A DNA stretch of 64,000 bases from assembly GCF_002078875.1 (NCBI RefSeq), contig NC_034412.1, forward strand, positions 77,440,136-77,504,135, read 5' to 3'. The notes beneath the pieces are model-generated. The model ran no database searches. It saw nothing but the letters and a program-made list of their open reading frames with translations, and had not been told where the DNA came from. The translations under genes and the position numbers were made by a program. The DNA is from Numida meleagris. Taxonomy: Eukaryota; Chordata; Aves; Galliformes; Numididae. Positions 23,635 through 38,200 of the stretch are shown here, one piece after another (within the stretch, counting starts at the first letter, position 1; each line of letters begins with the position of its first letter).

Positions 23635-25519
23635 ATTTTTGTCATGATTTGCTTCACTGTGATTTTGTATCATAATTATTTTTTTCATGATTCTCTTAAT
23701 TGTGACTTTGTTAATACAATCTTCAAGTATAATAAAAGAAGATTATTCTATGCCTATGCTGTTGGAAAATCAATAAAATGTAATACTAATTATTTTTATT
23801 TGTCAGTAGTATTTGAAATTAAGATAGGTGTAATACTTATAAAAGTCCTGTTCAGAAAAAAATGTAGAAACTGTGTGAATGATTAATACTGATAACTTCA
23901 GGAATATCATTTGGAGTACGAGGCTCTTTTTTTTAGAGTAATTAGATATACAACAGAAAGGAGGAGGTAGATGGAGATGAAAAGGGAGAGAGAGATGGAA
24001 AGAGGTATAAGAATTATTATACATAAAGATTTCTTAAAAGAATTAAGAATGTTTTTAATAGGTCCTGCTCTGTTCAACTGATTAAAAGAGAATTGTTGGG
24101 GAACTCTTCTAATTCAGGCACATAATTTAGATTCCTTGAATTATGTGGTATAAATATTCATGAATATATTCATCCTCTAAACATGGCATCCTGCATCTTT
24201 GTATTTTTAGAACAAATGATTTATCAGCATTACAGGAAACAAAATGGATAATGTATTTAACTAATTGATATCTCCAGAAAAATTCTGAGTATTTTAACTT
24301 GGATATATTACATATCTAATTAACCATTTGAAAATGCATACTGAGACTATTGACTTAATAGGACATCTAGAGATAAACTACAGGAAGAAACTCTTCCTTC
24401 AGGAAGGAATGAATATCAGAATAAAGAAAGATATTGAAGACACCAAGCTATGGTACAGCAGTGTAGAATGTTAGTAGAGAAGGAATGCTCCTTCTTCTTC
24501 CTATTTCACTATTTATGAGTGGAAAGAAGCCCTTCCTTTTCATAGTTGATCGCAGAGGGAAGATCTTTATTTTAGCATGTGTTTTAAGGGAAAGGGGTTT
24601 GATATTTCTGATGTCACTATTTGAATTTTTAACTGTCCTTCTGTTGCACTAAAATTGTGTAGTTCAATCAGTTTTGACTAGTGTTGTCTCTGTCAATGTA
24701 TGTGCAAAGTTTCCCGTGATAAAATTTGAAAAAAAAAATCTATGTTTTTTTAATACTAATCCTTCTTGTCCTCCTCATATAATGCTGTGCTCTGTGTCAT
24801 GTGCTCTGAATGACAATCTCTTTACAATCACTTTCTTATATCATAAAAACCTTTTTTAATGTATGCAAGAAAACTTTTTTGCAGTGAATGGAGCGCATAG
24901 TGTTACAGATTAAAACATCAAAAAAGATATGCTGATAAACACATTTCTTTCTTCCAGAAAATTAGCTTTTATACTTGACCTAGCAACAGGACATGAAATT
25001 AATTGTTTTCTATAAGGGCTATTAATCACAATTGTGACAATTTCCCATAACACACTACTACAATAATTGAACATTGCCATTCACTTTGAATATAATTTAC
25101 ATCACAGAGCAAAGTTAAATGCTGCAGACAGAAAAGAGTGTACGTTTTTTAAGATGATCCATGCACTAATTGCTAAGCCATGGTGGCATTTTCATTTATT
25201 ATAGGCTGCTCAACCATTAATTGTGTGTGATGATACAGTTCACTGGAGTTTCTCATTGAACAAGTTACAAAGGTTAACTGCATCTGAATTGAAAAGAAAA
25301 AAAAAAGCAACCGAAAAGCAAAAAAACTGCACAACAATCTATTTTCAACTCACTGAAAAACTGGACATATGATAAATATACAAAGATTATTTAGTACTCT
25401 ATAAAATTGGCTCTGTTTTTACAATAGAGGTTTAATATTTCAGCCTACAAGCACCAAAGAAATGAAGCTGATCCTCCATGTGTGAGATTATCAAACCTTT
25501 TGGACAGAAATAGGACTTA
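23635..25519. other. Unique AT-rich DNA; possible conserved block
   Basis: Mostly plain AT-rich sequence. A purine-rich patch lies at about 23957-24007. From about 25020 to 25280 the texture changes to mixed, non-repetitive sequence with several ATTA/TAAT homeodomain-type cores; see findings. Confidence 0.5.
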
Positions 25520-25697
25520 TTTGCCCACGGAGGTTGGGGATGCCCCATCCCTGAAGGCATTCAAGACCAGGCCGGATGCAACTCTGGGCAGCCTGGTCTA
25601 GTGGTTGGCAACCCTGCACACAGCAGGGGGGTTGAAACTATGTTATCGTTATGGTCCTATCCAACCCAGGCCATTCCATGATTCTATGATTCCATGG
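25520..25697 (+). mobile_element. CR1 LINE 3' tail
   Basis: CR1 3' UTR with GGATGCCCCATCCCTGAAGG, TCAAGACCAGGCCGGATG, GGGCAGCCTGGTCTAGTGG, CACAGCAGGGGGGTTGAAAC and a tail CATGATTCTATGATTCCATG. The CACAGCAGGGGG variant places it in a different subfamily from the 23390 copy. Confidence 0.95.
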
Positions 25698-28600
25698 TTA
25701 TTTCCAAAGCTTATGCTTAGAATGGAGTCACAACTAGCCTTAAGACTACTTTTATTGCACTACTGAATTCCGGTGTACTGCTTTGCTACATGTAAGATAA
25801 TTTCCTAGTAAATATCTGTTATTAAAAGACAGTAACTTATTAAAACAACACCATCTCCAGCTTTAGAGGTAACCTGCTATCATCTGTATACCATTGTTCA
25901 GTATTCTGTGAGATGTACATTGTAGTTCTAAGATTTAGAACAGATAGCTGTTTGTCATATTATTTGATATTGTATAATATCAGAGAGGTTATAGTGCTAA
26001 CATAATCCTTATATTTAAAATTCACAATTTGCCAATTCGTAAAAGTTAAGGAATTTTAAAGTATAATTGTTGCTTTTATTAATAAAAAGCTGGATAAAGA
26101 CATCTTTAAGGAATTCAAATCACATATCTCACCAGAAGCACTGGAATATTCATGTTTTACTTAAGGTAGTAATATACAGACTTTTTCAAAACCTCTGGAT
26201 TTTAGAGGCTTCTTAAAACATGATCTAGTGTCTTGAATGTATTTTATTCAAAAAGTAAGTGTGTTCACTTCTTAAACTTCTAGGTGGTCATATATCTTCA
26301 AGCCTATCAATTTTAAAAAAGCGTAGAGCTAGAGTATTCATCAATACAGACAAGCAAAAAAGAAAATAAATTACATACCAAGGTGAAGGTCTGTGATTAT
26401 AATTTAGATCAGTAGTAACAATGTCATGGCAATCACAGCTAAAGCATCAGAACTCTGAGCTTTAAAATGATTCTTTAATCTATTGACTTCACAAGCTCTG
26501 TATTTCTTTCATTTGCATAGGTAATTATAAGGTCAGGATGATTTATTTTTTAATGTTTTAATAGTAAATACTTCTGGATTTTAGAATGTAGTATGTGCCT
26601 ACATCCTTTATATTGTCTTGTTATCCCAGTTTACTGAGCTAGTCTACTATTGTTGAAACTGTCTCATAAAACAGCTGACTTGACCTTTCATGTCTCCACA
26701 GTATCGTCATTGAAGCTGATACCCTTCTATTTGCTCACTTTTATTTCAATCCTAAGGTTTATTATCTTAAAGCCCCTTGTAACCTTTGCAGTGTACAACT
26801 GTATAGTAGCTCATCCCACCCACTGAAGCAAAAATCACAGAATATCAGAAGTCATGGCTATAAAAAGAAAATCTCAGGAAAATCACAAAACTCAGGACTC
26901 TGGTGATGGTTGTTTTGATAAGTATTCACCCCTTCTTGATGAGGAAGCTCTTTCTTACCAATTTTTAAAATGCTATTTACACAGCATTCAGTCTGTTATC
27001 TACAGTATCTGTCTTGAGCTTTCATGTGAATGGAATAAAGTTAACTTTTCGTTTATGTACAAGTGTGCTTGATATTCAAATCTAATGTGGTCTTTATCAG
27101 TTGATTAAGGACCATTTACAGTATTCAGTGGTTTCTTGCCAATGACTGGCAGATATTTTAGCCCTACTTATCCCAGAAATCTTAATTCTTTGATTATCTG
27201 CTTGGTGAGTAAAGTCTTTCACAGGTATTTCCATTACAACAAGTCTTATGCACTGAATTTTTCATCAAAACATTGTCAGGTTCTAGCTATATGAAGAAAA
27301 GTGTATACCTTTGGAAAATCTGTATTCCACGGAAATAATAATAGCTGCTTTATAATTCAATTTTATTTTAATTACATATAATCATCAGTTTCTATAAACA
27401 TCACCTGTGATAGGTAGGAGGACAGATTAGTGAATCATAGCAAATCTTATTGCATCTAATAAGCTAGTTGTTGACTTATGTGTTTAATCTCAATAAAATT
27501 TGCCTTTTCTATATGCATTTTTGATACATTGTTGAAATGGGGAGTAGAATAAGTAAGATGATCACTGCCTCAAAACAAATACAAAACAAAAAAAAAGCAA
27601 TGTCTAGTCAAGTCATGTTGGGATTCAGAGTTCAGATGAAAACTATTTAAGAACCTGAGCCAGCTTTTCACATGTTCATTGGCTACAACAGAATATTTCA
27701 AAGCTGCCACTGACAAGATCAGTGGGATATTAAAATCTCTTTGTGCTAGCATTGGCCATGCACCTGACATTTTATTCACTGGATTTTTTTCTTTGTAGAT
27801 GAAAAAACAAAACAAATAAACAACAACAAAAAAAAAACAAATAGATCAATGTTTATCACATACTTCTGAATGTGCATCATTCTTAAAGGACAGTTCTTGA
27901 AGGATATATGGAACATAGTCCTTTAAAATGCCAACTTCACAGTTTTCCCATTCAGCCTGACGAAACTCAGAGATTTTGACTGATTCTCATTTTACATTTT
28001 TACTTTTTTTTTTTGAATCAGAAAATCAAAATGAACCGTGAAGAAAGGGTGGGATAGAAGGTACCAACTCACACAAATCAAATCCTGAGAAAATATTCAC
28101 ACTAATATCTGTGAAAAAAAACTGTGAAGTTTCACACGCAGATGCCTGTAGTCAATGAAGGATCAAATTTATTTACTTTCTTTCTCTTTGGATTGCATGA
28201 TTGCACTTACTGCCTTTATGTCCTCTATGCATAGTTCCTCTTATCCAGTAGAGAAAGGCAGACATAAAAGAATCTTGATGTGGTTTTAAGAACACTATCC
28301 ATGAAAATAAAAATCTGATTAAGTTCACTCCGAATATCTTGAAGAAAAACTGAGTAAAAGTTTGCTAAAATTTAATAATTTGAAGATGACTTCTGAAATT
28401 CAGATGCTACACTTGCATTTGTCTTCAAAGTATCTCTTCCCAGCTACAGAAAAGATTAAAGGCTCGTAAGCGACAAAACTCTAAAATCAGCTTTTCATTA
28501 AATAAATAGACAAACAAGCTCACTTTCCCAGGTAATTGCAATTAAATGTGTTTATCATTAACATTGTTTAAACACACATTCTCATATTCAAGCAAGTAGG

Positions 28601-29242
28601 TTTAGTTATACATACCCCAAATAAAATTTATCACATAAAACCAACTGACCAACAAAAAAAAAATTAAAACATTTACAGATTAAGTTCAGATGTAAGAAAG
28701 AAAGGATATTATATAGAAACCACACAAATTTGGTAAACTAGTGGCAAATTGAATCATAACTGTGGAATTTTTTTTTCACTTTAAAGTCAGTTTCAGTTTA
28801 AAAAGAAAGAGGAAAATATATTTCAACTTGATTCTGGTTGAATTCTTTTCCTAGTTGTTCTAACCTCTTCCAAATAAAAAAAAAAATATACGCCATAATT
28901 CTGAGCCCTGAAGTGTTTCTCTTTTGCAAGAGTTCACAGTTCTAAGTAAAACCTTAATCAAATGATAGTACCATATTCTGGAATTAACACACAAGAAAAA
29001 CAAACAAACAAACACCAAGAAGAGAGTCTTATAAGCCATCATTTAAATAGTAATTTACATAAAAGGACAAATAAGTTCATAAGTATACAATGCTGTGTTT
29101 TACTTCCTTCCTCTACCCTTTTTTGAACCAGGTGAAAGGAGAAGTCATTGTCCTTCCCTCAATATCATCAGAAGTTTACAAGAAGACTAGCAATGTATGT
29201 CCTTTCTGAGGGGACTATATCCACCACCTGGCACGTAAATTT
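25698..29242. other. Unique AT-rich DNA, no gene seen
   Basis: No transposon or exon is recognised. Short A- and T-runs are present. The longest frames are 72 and 81 codons (26854-27072, + and 27570-27815, -) and show no domain. Confidence 0.55.
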
Positions 29243-29432
29243 TATAGAATCATAGAATCATAGAATGGCTTGGGTTGAAAAGGACCTCAAAGATCATCGA
29301 GTCTCAACCCCCCTTCTGAGTGCAGGGTCACCAACCACCAGACCAGGCTGCCCAGAGCCACGTCCAGTCTGGCCTTGAATGCCTCCAGGGACGGGGCATC
29401 CACAACTTCCCTGGGCAACCTGTTCCACTTAT
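29243..29432 (-). mobile_element. CR1 LINE 3' tail
   Basis: A minus-strand CR1 3' end. On the plus strand it opens with the tail ATAGAATCATAGAATCATAG, then TGGCTTGGGTTGAAAAGGAC, CTCAAAGATCATCGAGTC, CCAACCACCAGACCAGGCTG, TTGAATGCCTCCAGGGACGG and TGGGCAACCTGTTCCACTTA. Low divergence suggests one of the younger copies here. Confidence 0.97.
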
Positions 29433-32400
29433 CTTAGAAAAAAATCATGATTAATTTGTTGAGAAAAACAAGCTTGAGAATGAACATTACCTCCAGTTTT
29501 AGTCACAGAAATCTTGGCTGTAAGTAGCTTATTCTAAAGTTTATTTCTGCATTTTATTTTAAACCAGATCTTCAGAACTATAAGTGGGATTATTATCTTT
29601 TCATCCGGAGTCATTTTAAAAGTACTTGGTGGCTGACAATGCATTTTTTTTTCATGGAGTCCAACATTTTTCAGAAAATACAGTTAGAGGAATACTCTAG
29701 AGTTAGAGGAATCCAATGAATATTTGGCATGATTCAATCATTAAGTTACTGAGATGTGTCAACACTGTTGTTCAGAAGCAGAATTGTCTGTGATGAAAAT
29801 CTTTATGTGTGGACAACACCATATAACATAAATTGGAAATTTTGGCATTCATAATTTTGAATTTCTTTCTAAAATATGTTCTACTCATCTAACATCAAAC
29901 CTAACACATTACAAATTAATTTATTTTTGGATTTTCCACCTTACTCTTCTCCCAAATTTATGGGTTTTTTTGTGTGTTTCTTTTTTTTTTTCCCACAAGA
30001 AGAGTTTCAGTTTAGTTGTAGCTAGCCTAATCATTAGCTAACTTTTATATTCCACAATGCCATTTTTAAACATTATATCCTGCCCTTAGACTGTAAGAGG
30101 AGCACAAAACAGCAACAAGGTTCTATGTTTACCTCTGTGGTAGTTCCTGCCTAGAGTCTAACAAGGACTGAAATAAAAGAAAATCATTCAAGTCTGAAAT
30201 GTGCAAAGGTCACTAAATAAGTGAAATTTATTTTATTCTTTTTTGTAAATTGGAGTAAACTAAGAGAGAAGCATTCAGATCACAGCTCCCTCCTAAAGCT
30301 AATGTTAATTTAGGTGAATTGACCCTGAGAGATACAGAGGAATCTGATCCCACAAGCATTAGGACTAACAGAATGCACTCTTAATGCTGATAAAAATGTA
30401 CTATCTTCCTATTTCTGCTTTGTCCTTTTGCAATATAAAGGTTCTTTTATCATCTTCTGGTCTCATAATCCCAAATTATGCTGAACACTTAAGCCATTCC
30501 ATTAACTTTTGCAGTCCTTAAGAAAATCAATATTGCTGATTGTGTTCTTCCATTTTTAAAAAATTTAAATAATAAAAAAAAAAAAAAGAAACTAGGGGGA
30601 TTTTTTTTTGCTGTTATTTTTCTTACTTTATTTGTCTACCTGCTGAAGTGGTTGATTTTCCTGCATCTTATCATTAAAAGATAGCAGTTCTTCAAAAATA
30701 CTGTTAGCTGTACAATTGGTAAAAATTATTAATTATATTTGTAAAACATTTTTAGAGCACAACATGAATTAACAAAAATAGAGCATGTTATACTAATTGT
30801 TTTGTGAAAGAAAAAGAAAAAATACCACCACACTTGTTTAAGGAAAAAAGAGATTTTCCTGCTTGTTGGATTAGAAAGGAAGATAACTGTGATCTTCTAT
30901 TAAACTTAGATGGTTCAACATTATCATAAATTATCATTGATATAAACTTCTGTAATCCAAGCTTCATCATTTCTCACAAATCTAATTTATTTGAAATTTA
31001 TTTTTTTCATTATTAGTCTCCATCAAATGGGGTAGGACTTTTTTTTGTATTTCTGAATTATTTTTAATTCTTGAAATTTTAACAAATTCAATTAATACAT
31101 ATTAATACTCAGGCTGAAATATCCTGTGGCAAATTATGGCAAGAATGAAATTTTGTGGAAGTACTAAAAAGTCCTTTCACAGTAGAATTTAATAATGGAA
31201 ATACTGTAAGATCCTGAATTCTTGGCACATAATGAATGCTGTAATCTGGAAACTACATAATGACACATATGCTATGTAAACAAATATGTTATGTAATGGA
31301 TAATTCTATGGAGACCCTAGTGTACATACCTTTTGTACAGAATAGTTATAATGAAATTTAGCCTACAAAATACACTTAATCATCCTTTATTAAAACGAAA
31401 TCTGATTGACCTGTGACTGTCCAGAACATACCTAATACAAAATCCTTTATAAAAACAATAAAAATAAATTACATACAGAACTAATGCAACTTTTGGAGTT
31501 CTCCAGACCATTCACTATTAATCTAGCAATATTCTGTAACTTAATTTCATTGCCACTAGGCTCTGGGAGAGGTAAATACAAACCTTGTTTGTTTTTCTGT
31601 CTCTGAGGTTGTTTGACTACGTAAAGAAAAGAAACACAGAAAAAGTTCGAAATGAAACATATAGACCAATCATTGCATTTTAAGATATTTTTTTTAAAAA
31701 AGCACCTCAGTCTATGTTTCTTCCCTTGCTCACTTGAAATCTTTATCTTGCGCCTTAAGAGTGTAGTGACAGACTAGGTCAGGTGACCTTCCAGCAATTT
31801 GGGGTGAACACTTCATATCATCTATGTACTTATCTTGAAATGAAGGCACTAGCAGAATAATCAAACTAAAACCATTTTTCTCTGTACGTTTAGCTAGTTA
31901 CAGGAAACATGAAGTTATCCACACCAAGCTGATGAATTACTGAATTTTGATTGTACCCAAATATAATAGATTAGTTTTTATTAAGAAAAATATTTAAGCA
32001 TGCACTTAATTTAAACCTATTGCAAATTTCTTCAAAGAAAAATGACAGTAACAAATGTTTAAAATAGAATGCATATTTCATGTACCGGTTTAAAACTGAA
32101 ATAACATTTTAACAAATATCTGTGGTTTGACATTACATTTCCATTACATATGAAATTTTATTGAAAATTCCCAGAGGATACTCTGTGTGATAAAAGTGCT
32201 TGCACATTCCTTCTTCTCAAAGGAGGACTTCAGTAAATTGTGTTTATGCATCAGTGAATACCATGACCATTTTTACATATGCCTTCAGTTCTCCTGTGTA
32301 AGCGATTCCTTTCTCATCAGCTGCGTACTATCTAAGCTGAAAAGTTGCTATTGAAATTATACTACTACTTGACTATGCTTTGAATAGCATTTTAAATTAC

Positions 32401-33099
32401 AGTTAGTCATGGGAGTCAGAATTAGAGGAAAACTGTATGTGTTCACCAAGGTTGCACACACTTATTATTATTTCTACAGTCATTACTCAAAAGATCATTT
32501 GTGTTTCTTTGTAAGTGGTCAGTAATAAAGGATTAGAAGAGAATAAAAATATAAGAAGAATATGAATTGAATCATGACATGATAGTTGTAGAACTATTGT
32601 TCTACACAATTACTTAAGGGGATTGCCTACTATCTAAAAATTTCACCAAACAGAAATGTTCCGTTTCCAATCTGTTTAGTTTCTTTTCATCTAGAAGTCA
32701 TTCTTCTGGAAATACTTGAAAGAACATATATTTTTGATTTATTTGTTATATTATTATTTTGGAGTTTGTTGACTACTTGGTAAATAAAAAAACAAATCTA
32801 TAATGCATATACAATATATTTCTGATTTTCTTCCAACTTTTTCTTCAATGCTGTTTCTTGTTTATTTGACCAAGTAATTAACTCTGTTTTTTAGATAATT
32901 TTTAAAAGTTAAACGTTTTTTGATCCATTGTTTTCCCTTTGTCCTTTAAAGAAATGATTTTTTTAAATTATTTTCTGCTAGTGAATTGATAACAACAAAC
33001 AGCGTGCATCTGTATACATCATATTCCTCAGCTTTATAGGTTCATTTAGAAAAAAAAATTGATTTTTTTTTAACTCTCTTAAAATGTCAGAGAGGATAT
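29433..33099. other. Unique AT-rich DNA, no gene seen
   Basis: About 3.7 kb with A/T-runs only (for example 30571-30587). No recognised element. Confidence 0.55.
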
Positions 33100-33201
33100 A
33101 GAATCACAGAATCATAGAATTAGCTAGGTTGGAAAAGACCTACAAGATCACCTAGTCCAACCATCCACCTACCACCAATAACCCCACTAAACTATGTCTC
33201 T
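33100..33201 (-). mobile_element. CR1 LINE 3' tail, short
   Basis: A minus-strand CR1 tail shown by GAATCACAGAATCATAGAAT, AGGTTGGAAAAGACCTACAA and CACCTAGTCCAACCATCCAC. An AT-palindromic stretch (about 33206-33238) follows its 5' truncation point. It matches, in opposite orientation, the tail at 49686-49759. Confidence 0.93.
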
Positions 33202-35027
33202 CATATGATATGATATACATATATCATATATATATGATGCACCCCACTTCTGTATAACACTCTGTGATATATTTCAAGAGGAGAATTCAAACATATACCT
33301 AAATTGTATCTAAATTTTGAGAAATATGTATCTTAAATTGCATTTGCAAAGAAACTCTTCCTAAGATACCAAGAAAAATAAGAACACTACTTTGGTTATA
33401 TCTTAAAACTCACTACATTAAATGAATGAAAACAATACTGGAAGGATCATGCAAGCTGTTCAAATACTCCACCCCATTGACATATATATATATATATAAA
33501 ACATTTAAATTTACCAAATGAAAACAAGTTTTTTTAATACCGTAAACTTTAATTCAAACAGAACAGCTGCCCAAATGTTGCTATTAAATGAATAAATTTA
33601 AATTATGTTCATTAATCCACAACTTTGATTTAGATAATCCCAGGTTTTGGACTTAAATCTAGAGAGGATTTGGAGATTCATATTAACCTTCTGAAGGGCA
33701 TTTCAAAAAGTCAAATCCATGTCAGAATATGATTATTAATGCAAGTGTAAGCCATGGAATGAGGCACTGCTGTCTCTCAATTAATGAGATCACCACTTAA
33801 AGCAGGACTTACAGAAAGAGATACAGCAAATATTTGTCAGGGCTCCCTGAAGGCAATAAGCTGTGGGAGGTTCACCCAAGAAGTGGCTAGGGGTTGCCCT
33901 CACCTGCCTGGCCAGTCCCACCAGCACAGTCTGGAAGCAGAGAAGGATTATAGGGCAATAGAGAAGAAAATGTTGCCATTGTTCCATCTCTGGGAGTTTC
34001 CTAACATCAAAAACTTGTTAAAAATGCACTGTAGTTTCAATTGTAGGTGAATAAGTAAAAACAAAAGTCTTCAGATTATCTTAGTCTTAGGATTTGAGTG
34101 TTCAAAACATGTCAACTCATTTAAACATCTACAAGAAATATTTGTATGTCTTTAGGTCATAAAGTCCCTCAGTTATCAGCTACTCATTTGATGAAATATT
34201 CTCAAATACTTAAAATATTGCTGAAAATAACTGTAGAAACTCACAAAGCTTGACAGTATTTTAAATTTGAGAGTAGATGTGAAATTAACACATTCAAAAG
34301 TGAAATCTTGAGAATGCATAAAGTTTAAGACATGTTCATGGGCTAGATTTACTATACAAAAAAGAAAAAATATCTACATAGTGTAAGTAATACATAATAA
34401 CATGATCTATGAGTCTTTCAAGAGCTTGTAAAACCTTGACTATTTTAAATGAGCTGGACAATTCAATAATTTTCAAGATTTTGCACTTACTTAATTTCTC
34501 AGTTTCCCATATTAAATTGAATTCTGCTGAAAATAAAGGCAGTACAAGGGAGTACAAACTGGATCCATGAGAATTCCGATATAAGAAATTTGCTTTAATT
34601 TTGTGCTACAGTGGGAAATCAGCTACCGAAACTGTTTTACCATACTCTCAACTCCATCCACTTCCTTTCAACTATGAGAGGTAACACAATGTTATTTTTT
34701 GCCATATTCCTACTAGTTGCTTGTGTTACAAAGAATTTATATACTTTATTTGTTATCAATATGCTATTGATCAATAATCAGTGTCAAGTATCAGTATCGG
34801 CAATATAACAGAAGAAAAAAATACAGCACCACCCACATGCAAAAAGGTAACAAACTTCTACAAATTTCTACAGATAATCCCAGGAAATTCTTATCCCATA
34901 AAAATACTTATTCACAGTTGTTTTGACTGCATATGCTCCCTCTCTTCCTGGTACTGCAGGACCATCTACTTGCACTCACCTGTCTTGGAGATTTAAATAT
35001 TCCCGCTTTATGTGTACTTGTGCTATA
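33202..35027. other. Unique DNA with AT repeats; mildly GC-richer patch
   Basis: It contains a TA repeat at about 33482-33498. A richer patch near 33780-33990 supports an 88-codon frame (33784-34050, +) with no recognisable domain. Origin of the patch is unknown. Confidence 0.5.
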
Positions 35028-35211
35028 CAGGTGATGAATCACTGGAACAGGTTGCTCAGAAGGATTGTGGAGTTTCTCTCCTTGGAGATCTTCAAATGTT
35101 GCCAGTTGCGATCATGAGCAACTTGTTCTCTCAATGTCCCTGCTTGAGCAGGGGCTGGACCAGATGGAACCAAAGGTCCCTTCCAATCTTAAACGTTCTG
35201 TGATTCTGTGC
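35028..35211 (+). mobile_element. CR1 LINE 3' tail, diverged
   Basis: CR1 3' end with TCACTGGAACAGGTTGCTCA, TCTCCTTGGAGATCTTCAAA, CCTGCTTGAGCAGGGGCTGG, GGTCCCTTCCAATCTTAAAC and a tail TCTGTGATTCTGTG. The TGAGCAGGGGCTGGACCAGA form marks a CR1 subfamily different from its neighbours. Richer sequence on both sides (about 34930-35027 and 35212-35340) is unassigned. Confidence 0.9.
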
Positions 35212-38200
35212 CACTCCCTACACCTTGGTAGTATGCGAAGCTCCCCACAGGAACATACAAAATCCCCCCAAGATGTGAGTCCCCGTCCCCCATCTCCCTA
35301 CCACTACACTTGATGAGCTGGTACAGACTCAACATCTGATCATTACAGCCTATTGGACAGCAGTTCTGGCAGTAACAAACCACCTTGCCACTACTGCTTT
35401 TTCCTCTACATGCTGTCTACTCCCATGTTACTGATTATCATATTTCTTTTTATATTTCTTTGCTTCTTTGTTTCAACAGTCTCTTCAGTATACACTGGTT
35501 GTTGTTTAATATTGATTGTCATTTTCCTCTTTCATACTACCAATGGGAGGCTAATGGTCATTTCTTTATTATTTTCAGGTTACGTCAATCATCCGAGAGT
35601 TTAATATATGATGAACACATGCACTACATATACTCACTTTCCTATTGTAGGAATTGCTGTGTAGAAATATTTTGCAATGGAAAGGTCAGATTGTCAGGGA
35701 TTTTAAAAATGAAATCATTTAATTGTGGACTACTGGAAGTTTAGTTTAGGAGGAGACAGCTCTTTAAGATTTGTTACTCATTGCTCCTTCTAAGGAACAA
35801 TTCTTAATAAAAATTATGCAAATTCTCCTTAATCATTGTAGGCTGGCAGAATGTAGCATTAGTTTTAGAAGTATCCATGAATGAAAGCAATATTTGTAGT
35901 GTATTTACATGTGAATATGATTAAATTGGTAATTATAGTCTTCCATGTAGCACTGAAAAAAGAATGCATATGTGGTTGCTTTGTAATCCACAGTAGCTGT
36001 TGACATTGATGCTGATGATTCCAGTGCTAGCCGCCCATTTGTGTAAAGTGCACTCTGCTGAGAAACACATTTTTCAAGTACCAGTCAGAATTTCTTCGCA
36101 GAAATTTGTAGTATTAATCACACAGACATGTTTTGTAAATTCATGTTGAGACAACATGTATGTGTTTAAGGGCACACAGACCGTCCTTAAAAGTAAAAAA
36201 ACTGGTTTTTTTCTTTAAACATCAATTACACACAGCAACATCAAAACCATGGAAAACAATTTGCTGCATCATTATATTTGGATGACAGGCTGAAAACAAT
36301 GGCAGACTCCTACCTACACAAAGCATGATTATCATGTCACGTAAAGGTCAAACTTCTTTAACTGATTATTAGTACAACCCAAAGAAAATTATTTGCATTT
36401 ACTTTCTTTTCTCTATCAGTAGATAACATTAACAAACTTGTACCAGTTTCCTATTAAGGAGAGAGTTTTCTTGCAGAACTTACTTGTTTGCTGTTTTTTT
36501 GTTTTAATGTGTATTTAAGATTATAAATGTAAAGCCATATTTACAATGCGAAGAACACTGGCAAACATAACATGACAAAATCATTTCAGTGTTCCAGTTC
36601 TTGGGTATTTGTCATTATTTTTAAATATTCTGTATGATAGAGAAAAATACATGTTACCAGAATAATTGATAACAATTAATCAGTGTATTTACCTTACATT
36701 AAACCTGCTTTGGAAATGCACACATAAATTAATAAGGCATATATTCAAGGTTTCTCAGCTAGCTCCAAAAAACTTCAATTTGAGCAATTTAATGCACTTC
36801 TGCAATGAATTTTTGCATTATTATCTATTTTGCATTCTGTATTGTATATAATCTCCAGAATGAATGACTATATTTTCTAGTTTATCATCATATTTCTATG
36901 GGGCAGACTCATAAAAAATGCTTTAGTATTATAGCTTAATATATTTAATGACAAGGTATTTGTACTGGATGCATTTGGCTACTTTATTAGAGTTTCTGCC
37001 TCTTGGGCAAGCCTACTATGTGTTTCAGTACAGGGAGCAAACTCAGTTTAAAAACCAGGCGTGTGGGTGTTTTGTCTTAAATTTGAATATAATGTTTCTC
37101 CTTTATTTATTTCACTCTTATTCTATCTTATTCTTTTCTTTTCCTTTTGTTCTTTCCCTTTTTGATACTTTGAGAAATATAAATCAAAGGCACTATTGTC
37201 TGTGCTTTAATTTTTCATACATGAATAACTTTTCTATTACTTTTTTTCAACCACTGAGTCCTCAGCCAATGTGTGGGTCAGATCAAAATGGACACATCAG
37301 TGTTCTCAGTGCTGCTGGAAGTTAAGCTCCATTTAAAAATCAACAGCAGTCCTGCAGATCTGCTTGCTTACTTTAACTACATGTTTGCTTAAAATTGAAA
37401 ACTGTCATTTTTTGCAGTCATTTCATCAGAGTTGGGCAGCTTCAGGTCTGTATTCTAAAGCCAGTTAAGATCTACTGGTTTAGAAAAAAAAAAAGTCGTC
37501 AAGCCGTGTCAAATGCATTCTGCAAAAATACATATTTATATATTTATTTGCTTCCAGGACTTCAATGAAAAAGGATTGGAATGTTCATACTATGCTAAAT
37601 CAATAACTATTTACTCAGCAGTATGAACTATGAGTTTCTTTTCAGTTTGAATGATGTCAATGCAGAACTCCTGAAAAAAAAAAGCAGTTAATCACAAATA
37701 GGCAAGGCTGAAGAAGAAAGTGTCTTTCATCATTCTTGTTGACACTGTTTCACTGTGAACAAGAATAAAGAAAATAAAGAAAAAAAATAAAAAAGAAAAA
37801 TAAGATTTCTGTGGGTGCTGGAAACCTAAGTGTCCATAAATGACTTTGAGAATTCACAGGTAGAGAATTAATTGCTATGAGTGATCATCTTCATGCTTAA
37901 CAGTGGACTTTTGTGAACTTCGTCTCATACCCTTTCACAAAATCACTTCCCTGTATTTAAGTCCTCTATCCTGACTTTTTGAAGGAGGAAAAAAACCAAA
38001 CCAAAACAAACAAACAAAAAAAGGGTGCACAATAGAAATAAAGATTTGGAAGAAAAAGCATGAAATTATTTAGATTAGCCTTCTGTAAGGAGGCTGCTTA
38101 AATTATTATAGTTAAAATATGAGATAATTGCATGATTCAAGTTGCATGTTAGAATGAGAAAGTTTCCTCTGTGTTTTGGAAAGCTAAATTTTTCACTGTT

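Noticed and set aside
35385..35744. 119-codon plus-strand frame with hydrophobic stretches
   Set aside because: The apparent membrane-like segments come from T-rich sequence. No domain and no supporting context.
36948..37325. 125-codon plus-strand frame
   Set aside because: Hydrophobic and aromatic-rich translation of AT-rich DNA, without a recognisable domain or splice-site context.
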